Below, piece after piece: positions 1 to 12,282 of a DNA stretch of 64,000 bases (positions are counted from its first letter, which is position 1; each line of letters starts with the position of its first letter). Under the pieces are notes generated by a model. It was given only the letters and a program-made list of their open reading frames with translations, was not told the origin of the DNA and did not search any database. Location of the stretch: contig JBOZIK010000001.1 of assembly GCA_051453625.1 (NCBI GenBank), positions 282,465,693-282,529,692 on the forward strand, in the 5' to 3' direction. The position numbers and the translations under genes were made by a program. The stretch is from Welwitschia mirabilis. Its lineage: Eukaryota > Gnetophyta > Gnetopsida > Welwitschiales.

Positions 1-2700
1 ATAAAATAAATCTAATCACAAACTAAGTACATTTAGAAATGATGCAAACATTATTGAGAATAATAAATCATAGATCAAGACCTAAGGTAGAGCATAATAG
101 ATTCCATATGATTTAGTTATTCTATTATGGAGATTCTTATAATCTTATAATGATATAAGCTCTCATCATGGCCATTATAATTTTAGATCTAAAATAAAAA
201 ATTTTAATGGATAATTATGAATAACAATTTAATAATAGTATATTTCAAGCTTTATAATCAATAAAGTAATCAATAATAGATGAAGGATGTATAATTCTTC
301 AACTGGGCTCTGCTTTTATAGCTCTTCTTAGGGTTGAAAATATTAATTAATATTTTCTTATTATTAATAATTAAATAGTGAAAAATCCCCTTTGGTAGTA
401 AGACACAGATATTAGCCTCAGTTTTCATAAACTAATTTTACACTAGGCTATAAGGTTAATTTGTTAATTTATCATCTAATTAGCTCTTTTCTTTATAGAA
501 TCTAATTAGCTCTAGAATGATAATGGAACTAATAGTATGAATAGTGGCATTTATCTCTTTTTATCACTGGGATCTAGTGAATTATAGGTAAATTAGGATG
601 ATCTATGAATAAAATACCAAAATCTCACGCTTGTTCATAATAAGTTTGAAAATTAATAAATAAAATATTGTTAATAATAAATTAGTTACAAATATAGTAT
701 TTATAGCCTTAATAATATATTAATTTACTAATGTTTAAAGGCCAAATATGTAAATATTTAAGTGTAAAAAATACCTTTTATGGATAAAAATTTTTCATGT
801 TTACTATTATTATTATAGCAATGTGAAAAAACTTAAACTTAGGATATGATATGTTTATGCTAGAGAGCATCGCCAATAGTGGTCTAGATAGTTAATTGAA
901 TTTAATATGCCATCACATAGAACTTTATGGAGGGTTTGTTAGACTATGCATCAGAGTACCCCATTCAATAGTTATGTATGCAGTATGCAAGCACTACATG
1001 ACTACCCCTTGCTCAACAAGCCCACTTCCAAAACCTCTAACATCCACCCACATAATGTAGAGTTCATTCACCACTAGGAGTTATGTAATTGGATATGTTT
1101 TTATTTGCCATGTAATAACACTTTTCTTACTCATCAAGGAAAAACATACAAAGATGGTTGGGTTTAGTCTCAATAGTCTTCCACTTATTACACATGACTA
1201 GAGTCCAAGTTGCTAGTACTTATCTGTTGTAGCCATTCTCCAACTTAGGTGTATTTTAATAATACCCTATGCTAGCAGTATTAGAACTCATTCTAGTTCC
1301 TTGTCATGGTTAAGTGGTTGATACTCATGCTGTAGGAGGTAGCTAAGTACAAGAAGTGCTAAGTACATATGATTATATTCCTTGTTATCAAAGTAGCCTA
1401 TTGATACTAGGTTGATGCTATTAAGTTTAAAACCATTATTAAGGTATTATCCATTATGCTAGGTAGATTTTGGATTATGCCACCTAGCTAAATATCTTCT
1501 TTCACCTATTTTTATTAGAGAGGAATTAACTAAGACTACTGAATGGACCCATGTGTAGTAGATTTTAACTTCCACCTATGTAATTAGGTAATGTTTACTA
1601 TTTGTTCCATAACCATTTTTAGAGTCAGTACTAATCATTGAACTACTATTAATACTTACTCAACAACCATATTAGTTTGACTAATGCTAACTTAGTATGC
1701 AATTGGTTACACACATAGCTATGTGATTACTCACTTCATATGGAGAGAAGGCTTAATAGTATTTTTACCAATAGTGGTCATTAGTTAGTTCTACTGTAGC
1801 TACGCATTCCACATCATATTATCCACTAGAAAAATGATCAAATTTTCATGTATCTCCCCATTTCTAGCACCTCAAAAGAGTCCTATATAAATCATTGATT
1901 CATAAAGGTAGCTTAGATCTACTAACTAAATAAGGAAAACTTGGATGGGGAAATTGTTTCTCCCTATATCTTTCAAAGTTTATTCCCCATGTATGTAGAT
2001 GTAGTCACATCCAATATATGTAGATTGAAAATTCCATCTCAATTTTTCCAAACTCAACCTAGCTAGAGTGAGCTAGTGGTACATAAGTGACAATATAAAT
2101 TTGGATATGATCATCTTAAGTCATCCACTAAGCATGCAAAATCATACATAGTGGTTCAGTTGATTTGTGCATGATAAACCATGTGTATATATGTGTGATG
2201 CAATGCTATTCCTCTCATACAAAGGAGTTGGTCCTTCATAGAGGTAGGTTGAAGGTATAACCTATCAAGTAAGCCAAGCTTCTTACCAATCTTATAACAA
2301 CAACATGTATGCTAAATTATCATGAATTATCTTATCTTTAATTATCTTGATATGCTAAAAATACTAGTATATTTTTATGATTACATAATTATAAGAATAG
2401 GGAAACAATAAATTTACTATAAAAATAAAATCTAAATAGATGGAAGAAGAACTAGTTGGAAAATACTGGAAGAAAGTGATGCAACTACACCTTATAATTA
2501 GAAAGTAGTAGTTATTATCATTTCATAGTTACCATAATGTAAAAGTATTTTGAAACCTTTGTTTGTATAAATAACAACTAGCATTAGTTTTAAGATCCTA
2601 TTTTATTATTATTAAAATTGAACTTCATGCTAGTATTTAACTTTTCATATTAACTATAATTTCCTTTCTCGTATAAACAATGCTTAACCTTTTAGAGAAT
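1..2700. other. Unassigned AT-rich DNA
   Basis: No coding stretch, PBS, polypurine tract or known retroelement motif could be recognised on either strand. The part from about 850 to 2330 is somewhat less AT-rich than the rest and has a TATA-like motif (CCTATATAAATC, about 1882-1893) followed by mixed sequence, as one sees in LTR promoters, but no partner copy was found in the window. It may be an old LTR or plain decayed intergenic DNA. Confidence 0.4.
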
Positions 2701-3235
2701 TGTTAAATTTAAAGAAGAGGGATGAATGAGTTATACCAAATAAATTTTTTTATTCAAATATAGAATTTAAAGTACAGTAAAATAAATACCTTACTCAGAT
2801 AATGTGGTTTCCCAACCTAGATATATCCACACACAAAGTATAACTTTCTCTCATACCTCTGTATATTCTTGACATGAAAGAAATAGTGCTTTTGGCTTAC
2901 CACAAACCTTACAATAATGAGATTCTCCTCATAAGGTAGCACTTTCTTCACCTTAAAAAAATCAATAAAAATGTGCACAGAAGCATAACCACAAAGTGGG
3001 ATGCTCCTTGTAAGGCAGCAAATACTTTTGCTTAGGGAAATAGTGGTTTCAACTCATCACCAACCTTATAACAAAGTTAGAATCTCTTTATAAGATAACA
3101 CCCTCTTTCTCTTAGGAAAATACAATAATGCAAGTACTCAAAGGCACAACCTCAATGCACGCCCACAAAAGGGCTACCTTAAAATGAGTTTGATGGTATA
3201 ATAATGGACTTTCTAATAGTATCCAAGAATGTGAT
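2701..3235 (-). repeat. SIRE-like LTR, left piece (before gypsy insertion)
   Basis: Aligns along its length with 25177-25770, for example the shared GATGCTCCTTG(T/C)AAG and AACCTTATAACAAAGT segments. It stops at 3235, where the gypsy LTR begins, and the match resumes at 16782. The start TGTTA corresponds to TGTTAGAC at 25177. It differs from the right LTR at roughly one base in five or six by eye, so the outer element is old. Confidence 0.85.
3231..3235. repeat. Target-site duplication, left copy (GTGAT)
   Basis: These five bases precede the gypsy 5' LTR. The bases after the 3' LTR (16782-16786) are GAGAC, and the undisturbed homologous site in the other SIRE LTR (about 25761-25765) reads AAGAT. 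The three are compatible with one original 5-bp target after ageing, but the two copies match at only three of five positions. Confidence 0.5.
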
Positions 3236-6200
3236 TTTCATATCTCATATTTTGTAAACCTTATTTACTTGCATAGGAAGTATATAAAGCTTTCAGTCAA
3301 ATAAATAATTATCCTTATTTAAGTTTCTTATGAAATAAGATGTTATTTTAAAATTAATCTTAGTTTGTAATCTTTATAATTTCCCATGAAAATGATAAAA
3401 ATTATGTTAAAAAGTTTTATGAAAAAATCTATTCAAACATTTAAAACTAAATAANNNNNNNNNNNNNNNNNNNNNNNNNNNNNNNNNNNNNNNNNNNNNN
3501 NNNNNNNNNNNNNNNNNNNNNNNNNNNNNNNNNNNNNNNNNNNNNNNNNNNNNNNNNNNNNNNNNNNNNNNNNNNNNNNNNNNNNNNNNNNNNNNNNNNN
3601 NNNNNNNNNNNNNNNNNNNNNNNNNNNNNNNNNNNNNNNNNNNNNNNNNNNNNNNNNNNNNNNNNNNNNNNNNNNNNNNNNNNNNNNNNNNNNNNNNNNN
3701 NNNNNNNNNNNNNNNTATGTTCTTGAGATGTGTAAGGACTTTTTCTTCACAACATATTCATTTCTTTATTCATTGGAATTAAAGAGTTTGACTGATTGTG
3801 CCATATGATAATTTTAAAATTTGTAAATTCATTCTTTTGATACATGTCTTAATGAATTAAACTCACTTATAAACCTATGAAGGATTAAAAAGGGCTAGCA
3901 TGATGAAATGATGCATGTAATTAATGTTGCTAATTAAAGCATGAAGATTACTCACCCTAGTTAAGTGCATGAGCCATAAATATGATCTCTTGTNNNNNNN
4001 NNNNNNNNNNNNNNNNNNNNNNNNNNNNNNNNNNNNNNNNNNNNNNNNNNNNNNNNNNNNNNNNNNNNNNNNNNNNNNNNNNNNNNNNNNNNNGTTTGAC
4101 TGATTGTGCCATATGATAATTTTAAGATTTGTAAATTCATTCTTTTGATACATGTCTTGATGAATTAAACTCACTTATAAACCCATGAAGGATTAAAAAG
4201 GGCTAGCATGATGAAATGATGCATGTAATTAATGTTGCTAATTAAAACATGAAGATTACTCACCCTAGTTAAGTGCATGAGCCATAAATATGATCTCTTT
4301 TTGTACTCCAATGTAACTTATTACTTATCTTATTTATCAATGCTAAATCATGTGATCTCATAATCTTGAGCTATGTGCCTTGGTTTNNNNNNNNNNNNNN
4401 NNNNNNNNNNNNNNNNNNNNNNNNNNNNNNNNNNNNNNNNNNNNNNNNNNNNNNNNNNNNNNNNNNNNNNNNNNNNNNNNNNNNNNNNNNNNNNNNNNNN
4501 NNNNNNNNNNNNNNNNNNNNNNNNNNNNNNNNNNNNNNNNNNNNNNNNNNNNNNNNNNNNNNNNNNNNNNNNNNNNNNNNNNNNNNNNNNNNNNNNNNNN
4601 NNNNNNNNNNNNNNNNNNNNNNNNNNNNNNNNNNNNNNNNNNNNNNNNNNNNNNNNNNNNNNNNNNNNNNNNNNNNNNNNNNNNNNNNNNNNNNNNNTAT
4701 TATGGAATTATTTATGGCTTTTATGACATTATGTTATAAGATATTATTCCCTTCTATTGGCTCCCACTAAGACATTATAGTAAGATATAAGGGGATCTCT
4801 TATGCTTGATGATGGAGGATTACTAATGAATGATTATGGACAAGTAACCAAGGGGTTTACTATTTAAAAAAAAAGGCAAAAAAGAAATTTGGGTACTCAT
4901 GTTCATTTGAGTATCATATTTTTTAATCTATTATGCATTGACCCATCTTATTAGGGGCAAAGTCTGATCCTCAAATTTCTCTTTAGGCTAGTAGGCTTCC
5001 AGGGAAAATCTCAAGGCTCATAGTAAATGTTTTTTTGAATTGATTTGATTTTTCNNNNNNNNNNNNNNNNNNNNNNNNNNNNNNNNNNNNNNNNNNNNNN
5101 NNNNNNNNNNNNNNNNNNNNNNNNNNNNNNNNNNNNNNNNNNNNNNNNNNNNNNTTTCCCCCCAATATCTCTCTCTTTTTTTCTTTCTTTTATTTCTTTC
5201 TTGTAGATCTTTGATCTTAGAAGGTTAAAGCTAAGAAACTCTTAAACTTGAATCTTCATCATCTTTAACTATCAAGGTCTTACTAATCTTTTCAAGTAAG
5301 CTTCTTACTCTTATTATCCATATGATCTATTTTTCCTATTGAAATGATGTGATATTTTATTATGGAATTATTCATGGCTTTTATACAATTATGTTATAAA
5401 ATATTATTTCCTTTCATTAGCTCCCACCAAGACATTATAGTGAGATATGAGGGTGTCTCTTATGCTTGGTGATGGAGGATTACTAATAGATGATTATGAC
5501 CAAATTACTAAGGGGTTTACTATAAAAAAGAATAAAAGAAAATTTAGGTACTCATTTTTATTTTAGTATTATATTTTTTTTTATCTATTATGCATTAAGA
5601 CCATCTTATTAGGGGTAAAGTCTAATCCTCAAAATTGTCTTTAGGTGAGTATCATGGAAAATCTCAAGGCACATAGTAAATGGTTTTTTTTAATTAATTT
5701 GATTTTTATTTCTTCAATGATTTTTTTCTTTTTATAATTGATTTATCTTTATATAACTAATTAGTTAGTATATCCATTATTTTGCTTATCTGAGTTATTG
5801 CTTAAGTAGTTGTAGAAACTTTATCATATTTTGTTATGGTAAAGATTAAATTTTCAAAATTGAGGCATAGGATAAATACACTATATCTTATTAATTAGTA
5901 GGTATAAATTAGTTAATTTTTTATGTAAGTCTAAGATTGTGTTATTAACATGAAGATATAAAATTAATAATTTTTTTGATGGAAAATTATTTTTAAAAAA
6001 ATTATCTGTTAAAATATATTAGAAAATAAATGAAAAAAATAGCAAGAAAGTAATTTTCATTTTCATACTTTTTTATCAATATAATCACAAATATGAGCAT
6101 CCTAAGTCATAGCAAATTTACTAACCTTTCTAAAACATCTTGAATCATTTAAAAACTTAAAGTATTTTAAAAGTTGTAGTCATTTCAGTGTAGTGTGGTA

Positions 6201-7811
6201 TGACTATAATTTTAGAAAATTTAAGAGTTTTTAGTCTTAAATGATAATGTTCAAAATAATATTTTATAATCCAAGATAGTTTAAGTTAGATTCTAAAGAC
6301 TCTATGATGTGTCTAGCTTCTAAAAAACTACTATAATTTAATTTTTACTTTATAATTAATTAATTATTAATTTTTAACTATGATGTTTGATTAGAGCTTA
6401 AAAATATTATAATTAATGTTAAAATAATTTAAAAATTATTACATAAAATTTTATAGGGAAATTAAGTATATAAAATATATTTCTAGGTTTAGGTTAAATT
6501 ATCTATAACTATTATTTAATGTAAAAATACCTTTTTTACCCTTTTTCTTTAACTTACTTTGAATGTGCATGTTATAAGAGTTTTCACCTTAGTAGTTTAA
6601 GTGAGATAAGTAGTATTTAGCTTATCACTTATTTTTATGACTTATAATATAGCCATATGAAATCTTGTATAATACTTATATCTTAACAATTATTCTTTAG
6701 CTATACTTTCTTTTGTTGATCTTCTTTACACCTATACATGAAGATTGTCATATGAGTGTGGAAGAATGTTTCTAGGATTAGCATAGCTCCAACTATGTTT
6801 TAGACTTTTTAAGTACATTATTTTATATTTTTATTATTATTAAAAAAGAAAATAATACTTTCTTTATTTAAATACAAATGAAAAAGAATATTTCCTTTAT
6901 CTAGATTTTTATTATTGTAATCTTGAAAAAAATGTTCTTGTATGCTTTCTTTATTTTTAATGGTTATTTCTTAGGTAAATAATTCATTAAATATTTACAT
7001 TAGTTAGAATTTTTTACATGCATTTGTATTGTATTCATCGAATAGGACTAAATCGAGATAATTCTTAGAATTTTCATCCCCACACTTTGATTTCATCACC
7101 AAGGTGGATTACATTGTATTTTTTTTAATAATAACCTTTTAGAAGTGGATTTGACCATCATTCTTCTATCCTACCCATATATGAACTTACTCTGAGTTGA
7201 TATCTTAAGTTCTTAATTTTGATGGATCATGTTGCACCTTTTAGAGATGATTCAAGAAAGCAAAAGCTATTTTTAAGCATGTATTCAACTCATGTAGTGC
7301 CTATCATCTCTATTGGAGGTATATCAAGGTGAAGTGAAAGCCTATGAAGTTGGGTTTAGTTATATTTATATAGTTTAGAACTCAAAGTAGAATCAACTTG
7401 CATCCGGAGAATGGCCAGATGAGTTGGAATGCCATTAATTAGAGTTGTAACCTTATATTATATTGATTAGGTATTATTCTTAAAATTTATTCATGTATGT
7501 TAACAATAAGTTTACATTTAATCAACTATTCATAAGATATTATTTATATGATTAAAAACTAGGAATAAATAAAGAACATAAACTTATAACATTACTATTG
7601 TTTATAAATTAAAATAACCTAAAAATTAATTATAAGTAAGTATATGATATTAATATAATTTATCTTCCTTAGAATATCAAAATTCTAATTAAGGAGTAAA
7701 TATAATTTGGTCTTAGGTTCCACAGTGTCAATTAGGTAAAAATATTTTTTTAAAAAAAAAGGAAAGGAAAAAATAGTACTTAATTAGGGTAAGAGTAAAG
7801 AGGGTGTTACA
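3236..7811 (+). repeat. Gypsy-1 5' LTR (with assembly gaps and duplications)
   Basis: Pairs with 13166-16781. It ends GGTGTTACA, directly before the PBS. It is about 1 kb longer than its partner, which is explained by N runs (3455-3715, 3994-4093, 4387-4697, 5055-5154) and by repeated sequence on either side of them: 3786-3993 equals 4094-4303, and 4698-5054 equals about 5345-5700. The corrected length is near 3.6 kb, at the long end for plant LTRs. No ORF within it is credible. Confidence 0.85.
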
Positions 7812-7814
7812 AAT

Positions 7815-7826
7815 TGGTATCAGAGC
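7815..7826 (+). promoter_or_regulatory. Primer-binding site, initiator Met-tRNA type
   Basis: TGGTATCAGAGC lies three bases after the LTR end and matches the classic plant PBS complementary to the 3' end of initiator methionine tRNA. It would prime minus-strand DNA synthesis. It has no visible mutation, unlike the rest of the element. Confidence 0.93.
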
Positions 7827-8620
7827 TCTAGATTAACTTAAATAATACTTATATTAAATACTTATAAATTTATAAGAATATAAATTTAATTACAGTTTTA
7901 ACAACTTTTTTCCTTAATAATTATTAAGTTAGTGATAACTATAACAACCTTAATTCCTAATAGTTATAAAGTTGGTTATATCCTTAATAATCTTAAACCA
8001 TGAGCAAAATCAATTATATCCTTGATAATACTAGATTCCAAAATAACTTTAACTTCTAGGAAAGCATGAATTTAATCATATCTTCTAGTACTCATAAATT
8101 CTATTATACCTATAATTTTCCTACTATCTAAATATATACCAATTTGCATTCATGTTAATTCCAATAATTACAAAATTACACTAATCATAATCTTAGCACC
8201 TTAATAATCCTAGAACTTGATTATATTTGTGATAGCTTCAAAGTATCTATAAGATTAACTATAATCCCAACCCCTAAATGAACATTATGCTAATCATATT
8301 TATGATAACTCTGTTACCTTATAGCTACAGATGATAATCACTTAAAAGAATTTCAATTATCTTAATAATTTAGTACATTGATCTTATATGATTCCTTAAA
8401 GATCTTAAGCTTTTGGGAAAAAATAAATAAATAAATAAATACATAAATAATACCTTATAATTAGAAACTGTCAAAAGTAATCATATATCCAACCAAGTTA
8501 TTCATCCTAAATTCTATGGTTACATAATGTTAGAGTAAAAACCCATATTCATAACTTGTAAATCTTATCTATTGAAAACAAAGAAAGGGGATAAACTTGA
8601 ATATGTACTTTAAGATATAA
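7827..8620 (+). other. Gypsy-1 untranslated leader and lost gag start
   Basis: AT-rich sequence between PBS and recognisable gag with no coherent reading frame. It contains a short AAAT run (8419-8450). The true gag start is either decayed beyond recognition here or lies in the N run 8621-8720. Confidence 0.6.
8419..8450. repeat. (AAAT)n microsatellite
   Basis: Several AAAT units in tandem, the later ones imperfect (ACAT). Simple-sequence growth within the gypsy leader. Confidence 0.8.
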
Positions 8621-8720
8621 NNNNNNNNNNNNNNNNNNNNNNNNNNNNNNNNNNNNNNNNNNNNNNNNNNNNNNNNNNNNNNNNNNNNNNNNNNNNNNNN
8701 NNNNNNNNNNNNNNNNNNNN
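8621..8720. other. Assembly gap (100 N)
   Basis: A run of exactly 100 N, the usual placeholder for unknown length. Unlike most gaps in the window, the two sides are not copies of each other. Confidence 0.95.
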
Positions 8721-9330
8721 CATCACTAAGTTCTATATTCGCTAGAAGATTGTAGAATTCTACAATCTAAGACAAGCCTATAATGTGACCATAGCATCTC
8801 ATGAGTGAAAATTTGTAGAATTATTAAAATATGTGTTACATATGCACCTAAATGAAGAAGACCAAGTAAATCTCTTTATTCATATTCTTATCCCTTCTGT
8901 TTCTACCAAAGTATGCATGTTTTAATCTAAGAGTCTAGTAGAGGTTGTAAAAAAGACAGTAGAAAAGGCAAAGATAGTAGAACAAAACTAGTAGAGACAA
9001 TAAGAAATTAAGAAAATAATTCCTCTACAGTGGCATATCCTTAAAGGAAATCGATCACAACTGTCTTATTTAAATAAGAATTGGCACTTCGACAAAAATA
9101 AATGTTAGTAGTAGTAATTAAAAAAAAAGGAAATTTCATCAATCAAGATAGACTCTATCCAAAATAAACTAGAACGTTTCTGGTCAAGGCTATGCAAGTA
9201 ATCAACCTCAGAGATCTGACTTCCAGCAAACTCCTAATTAGTATCAGTATCAGAACTAGTATATAGATATCACTATTATAATTGTAAGGAAAATCATAAT
9301 CTAAAAGGATGTTCATTACATTATAAAGAC
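8721..9330 (+). pseudogene. Gypsy-1 gag remnant with degenerate CCHC knuckle
   Basis: Capsid protein remnant. One frame gives KFVELLKYVLHMHLNEED, then LFIHILIP and LVEVVKKTVEKAK, which fits the gag pattern of an F-x-x-L helix, an H-L-x-x-x-E block and an E-V-V-x-x-A helix before a basic linker. The zinc knuckle near 9262-9310 reads YYNCKENHNLKGC: the first cysteine has become tyrosine, so it could not bind zinc. Stops at TGA and TAG sit where CGA and CAG are expected. The N-terminal half is missing into the gap at 8621-8720. Confidence 0.65.
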
Positions 9331-9472
9331 CTTTCCAAACAATAACCAAAAACCCTAAGGATCAAAAAGTATTCCTGAGATAATAGAATGACTTTAAGCA
9401 GTAGTAGATAATCAAGGGGTGCAATTTTAAAGCTCTGTCATAGAAGGTAAGATCTTACTTAATCATAAAGAA

Positions 9473-9960
9473 GTAATTATTTTATTTGATTATGAAGCAA
9501 TACATTGCTTTATATCTCCTAGAATTGTATAAGAGAAAAATTATGTTGTGCTCCAATTAAAGGATGCATAAAGTTAGCAAATGATCTATCCAAAGTTAAT
9601 CAGCAAGTATAAAAATCTACTTTATCTAGAAGTGGGGGATATTTTAAAATACAATCAATTGTTATTAACTTAGAAAAATATAACCTTGTTTTGAGTATGA
9701 ATTGCTTAATGTAGAATAGAGCAGTTATAAGTTGTGAAAAGCATCAAGTAGAAATGATGAGTCATGACCAAAGACTAATCTTTCAAGGTCATTACAAATT
9801 GATAGTGGAGAACTTACTTAATGCAAATCATATAAGAAAAATTAAGAGGGGATCACTAGTTCATATGCTATACCTAAAATTAAATAGCTTAAAGGAAGGA
9901 GGGACCTTAGTAAAGAATATACAATAGTCCAAGAATATTTTGATGTATTTACAATAGAAT
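9473..9960 (+). pseudogene. Gypsy-1 aspartic protease remnant
   Basis: The retropepsin that would cut the gag-pol polyprotein. The segment VIILFDYEAIHCFIS (from 9473) aligns to the family active-site block, where D-S-G-A-T-H is expected. Here it is D-Y-E-A-I-H, so the catalytic Asp (9488-9490) survives but the Ser and Gly of the triad are lost. Downstream, LEVGDILK and NLVLSMNCL-like fragments fit the second half, with several TAG/TAA stops. It continues into RT at about 9962. Confidence 0.72.
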
Positions 9961-9961
9961 T

Positions 9962-10790
9962 ACCAAGAATGTCACCACTTCAGGAAGTTGAGTTTTCTAT
10001 TAAATTAATTTTAGGAATCCAACCAATTTGTAAGGCATCATATATAATGTCTCCAACAGAAATGAAAGAATTAAAAACTCAGCTTGAATAGCTCTTACAA
10101 AAAGGTTTTATTTATTCTAGTGTATAACTAGGTGGATCATCTGTATTATTTGTAAAGAAGAAGGATTATTCATTCTAGACAGCTAAATAAGGTTACTATC
10201 AAGAACAAGTAGCTACTATCAAGAATAAATGACCTTTTTTATCAACTCAAGGAAGCTAAGGTATTTTCAAAAATTAATCTAAAATATGGATATCATTAAG
10301 TTTGAATTAATGAATAAGATATTCCTAAAATAACATTTAAAACCTAATATGGACATTACAAGTTCACTATTATGCCTTTTAGTTTAATTAATGCTCATAT
10401 AGTGTTTATAAGCCTTATGAATTACATCTTTCAACAACATCTTGATTTCTTTGTAATAGTATTTCTTGATGACATTTTCATTTATTTTAAGACTTATAAA
10501 GAGCATGAAAAATCCTTAAAACTAATACTACAGACCCTCTAGAATCACCAATTATGTGCCAACATGAAAAAATGCTCTTTTTGTAAGGAATTAATTCAAT
10601 TTCTAAGCCATATAATATTTGAGGAAGGTATATTAGTGGATGAAGATAAAGTTAGAGCAATAATGGAATAGCCAATACCTACAAATATTACTAAGGTTAG
10701 AAGATTGCTTATTCTTATTGGGTACTATTGTTAATTCATCGTCAGTTTCTCTAAGATACCTTCTTTATTAACAAGCCTTTTAAAGAAAAG
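9962..10790 (+). pseudogene. Gypsy-1 reverse transcriptase remnant
   Basis: RT of the Ty3-gypsy type. In order: an SPLQEVEFSIKLILGIQP block, ELKTQLE followed by a stop then LLQKGFIYSSV, SVLFVKKKDY, FSKINLKYGYH, and the polymerase motif VIVFLDDIFIYF with the two catalytic Asp codons at 10468-10473. Stops in the stretch after GYH are TAA, TGA and TAA at positions where Q, R and Q are normal, each one C-to-T away. Between about 10160 and 10255 the sequence is scrambled, with a short repeat (CTATCAAGAA) replacing the block that normally holds the first catalytic aspartate region. Confidence 0.88.
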
Positions 10791-10859
10791 TAAAGACTTT
10801 TAATAGACCAAAAAATGTGAGTAATCATTTGATCATCTTAAATAATGCTTAACTAGTGC

Positions 10860-11265
10860 TCTAGTCTTAGCAATACCAAATGATTCAAAGATCTTCTTTA
10901 GTTTACACTGATGCATTTGGAGAAGGTCTTGGAGTAGTGGTTAAATAAGGTAAAAAAGTAATAACTTATGGATTAAGGAAACTTAAAAATTGTAAGAAAA
11001 ATTATCCAATTCATGATCTTGAATTAGCTATAGTATTTTTTCTGTAAAACTATGGAAACATTATCTCTTTAGTGTTAAGTTTTAAGTTTAGATAGATCAT
11101 AGGAGTTTAAATTGCATTTTTACATAATCAAACTTAAATCTTGGACAAAAAAGATGGATGGAATTTTTATGTGATTTTGATCTAGATATTTTATACCATG
11201 AAGTTAAGAAAAATAAGGTTGCAGATGCTGTTAGTAGATGAGGTTATCCTAAAGTAATCATAAAA
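10860..11265 (+). pseudogene. Gypsy-1 RNase H remnant
   Basis: RNase H domain that would degrade the RNA strand of the hybrid. Visible blocks in one frame are DAFGEGLGVVV, KKVITYGLRKLKNCKKNYP, IHDLELAIVFF, LWKHYLFSVKF, IDHRSLNCIF, NLGQKRWMEFL and VADAVSR. The D, E and second D of the active site are all present, but stops interrupt the frame in at least five places. It is the best preserved domain of this element. Confidence 0.88.
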
Positions 11266-11611
11266 ATTCAAAGCCAAATTCCTACCATTATGTTAGATGA
11301 ATAAGAAAAGGATAAGAATTATCAAAAACTAAAGGACCAATTAGAAAAATCAACAGACTTAAGAATTTTAGTATTGATTCAGATAGTATTATCAAATTTA
11401 AGGGAAGGCTTTTGGTTCCTAATGTAGATGAAATTAGGCATAAGCTAATGTTTGAATTTCATAATCCACCTATAGCAGACCATCCTAGAGCAACTAAAAT
11501 GTATCAAAACATGAAATAAAAATTTTGATAGTCATGAATGAAAAAGGATATAGTAGAATTTGTCTCAAGGTATCTTAATTATTAACAAGTTAAAGTAGAA
11601 CATATAAAGCT

Positions 11612-11962
11612 GCGCAACGTGCTGCTACTCAGTGCCATCCACATATGGTGCTTCTAATTGCTGATGCCTACACGCATGCTGCATTGTAGGACTAATTATC
11701 CTTGGCCTGGTCAGTGGTATCTGTTGCTCCAGTTGGGGCATCATTGATCTAGAAATCGCCACTCATCACTAAGTAACTAAATGCATGAGTATCCACTTAG
11801 TAGTGTTTCCTGCATAGATCACTATGAAAGGTTATGCATCTGGCATCATCCCGTATATGAGCTGGTAGTGGTTTGCGGCAACTTGGCTACTCAGCGTTTT
11901 ATGGTATACCACTTTGGCATATGAGTGGGTTTTCAACCTTGATCTTTTGAGCTTGTATTCCA
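11612..11962. mobile_element. About 350-bp GC-richer insertion inside integrase
   Basis: Sequence on both sides is integrase in register, while this block has no integrase similarity, a clearly higher GC content and several CpGs (GCTGCGCAACGTGC, ACACGCATGC, ATCCCGTATATG). It therefore looks younger or less methylated than its host. I see no terminal inverted repeat, no poly-A and no sure target duplication. It could be a non-autonomous transposon fragment or filler DNA captured in break repair. Borders are good to about 20 bp. Confidence 0.65.
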
Positions 11963-12135
11963 AAATAGAATTATTTTATCCTCATGATATTCCAAAATAT
12001 AAATGGGATGTGATTTGTATGGACTTTATTTTAGGACTTTCAAAAACTTAAAGAGGTAATAACTCTATTATGGTAATAGTTGATAGAGAAATTGAATTAG
12101 CACATTTCATTCCAATAAATCTACTTATGATATCA

Positions 12136-12282
12136 AGGATATAGCTAAAGTATATACTCAAAATATTATTCAATTGCATAGTGTACATTTACTAATTATC
12201 TCTAATAAGAATATAGCTAAAGTATATATTCAAAATATTATTCAAGGATATAGCTAAAGTATATATTCAAAATATTATTTAA
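12136..12282 (+). repeat. Three copies of a 36-bp integrase segment
   Basis: The segment GATATAGCTAAAGTATATA(C/T)TCAAAATATTATT occurs at about 12138-12173, 12210-12245 and 12246-12282. The last two are head-to-tail and the first is separated by about 36 bp that still reads as integrase. It is a local duplication after the element died, because it destroys the domain. Confidence 0.85.

Noticed and set aside
3231-3235. GTGAT/GAGAC as a confident target duplication
   Set aside because: Only three of five bases agree. The insertion is proven by LTR continuity instead, so the duplication was kept at medium confidence only.
9155-9349. Minus-strand open frame of 64 codons
   Set aside because: Antisense of the gypsy-1 gag zinc-knuckle region.
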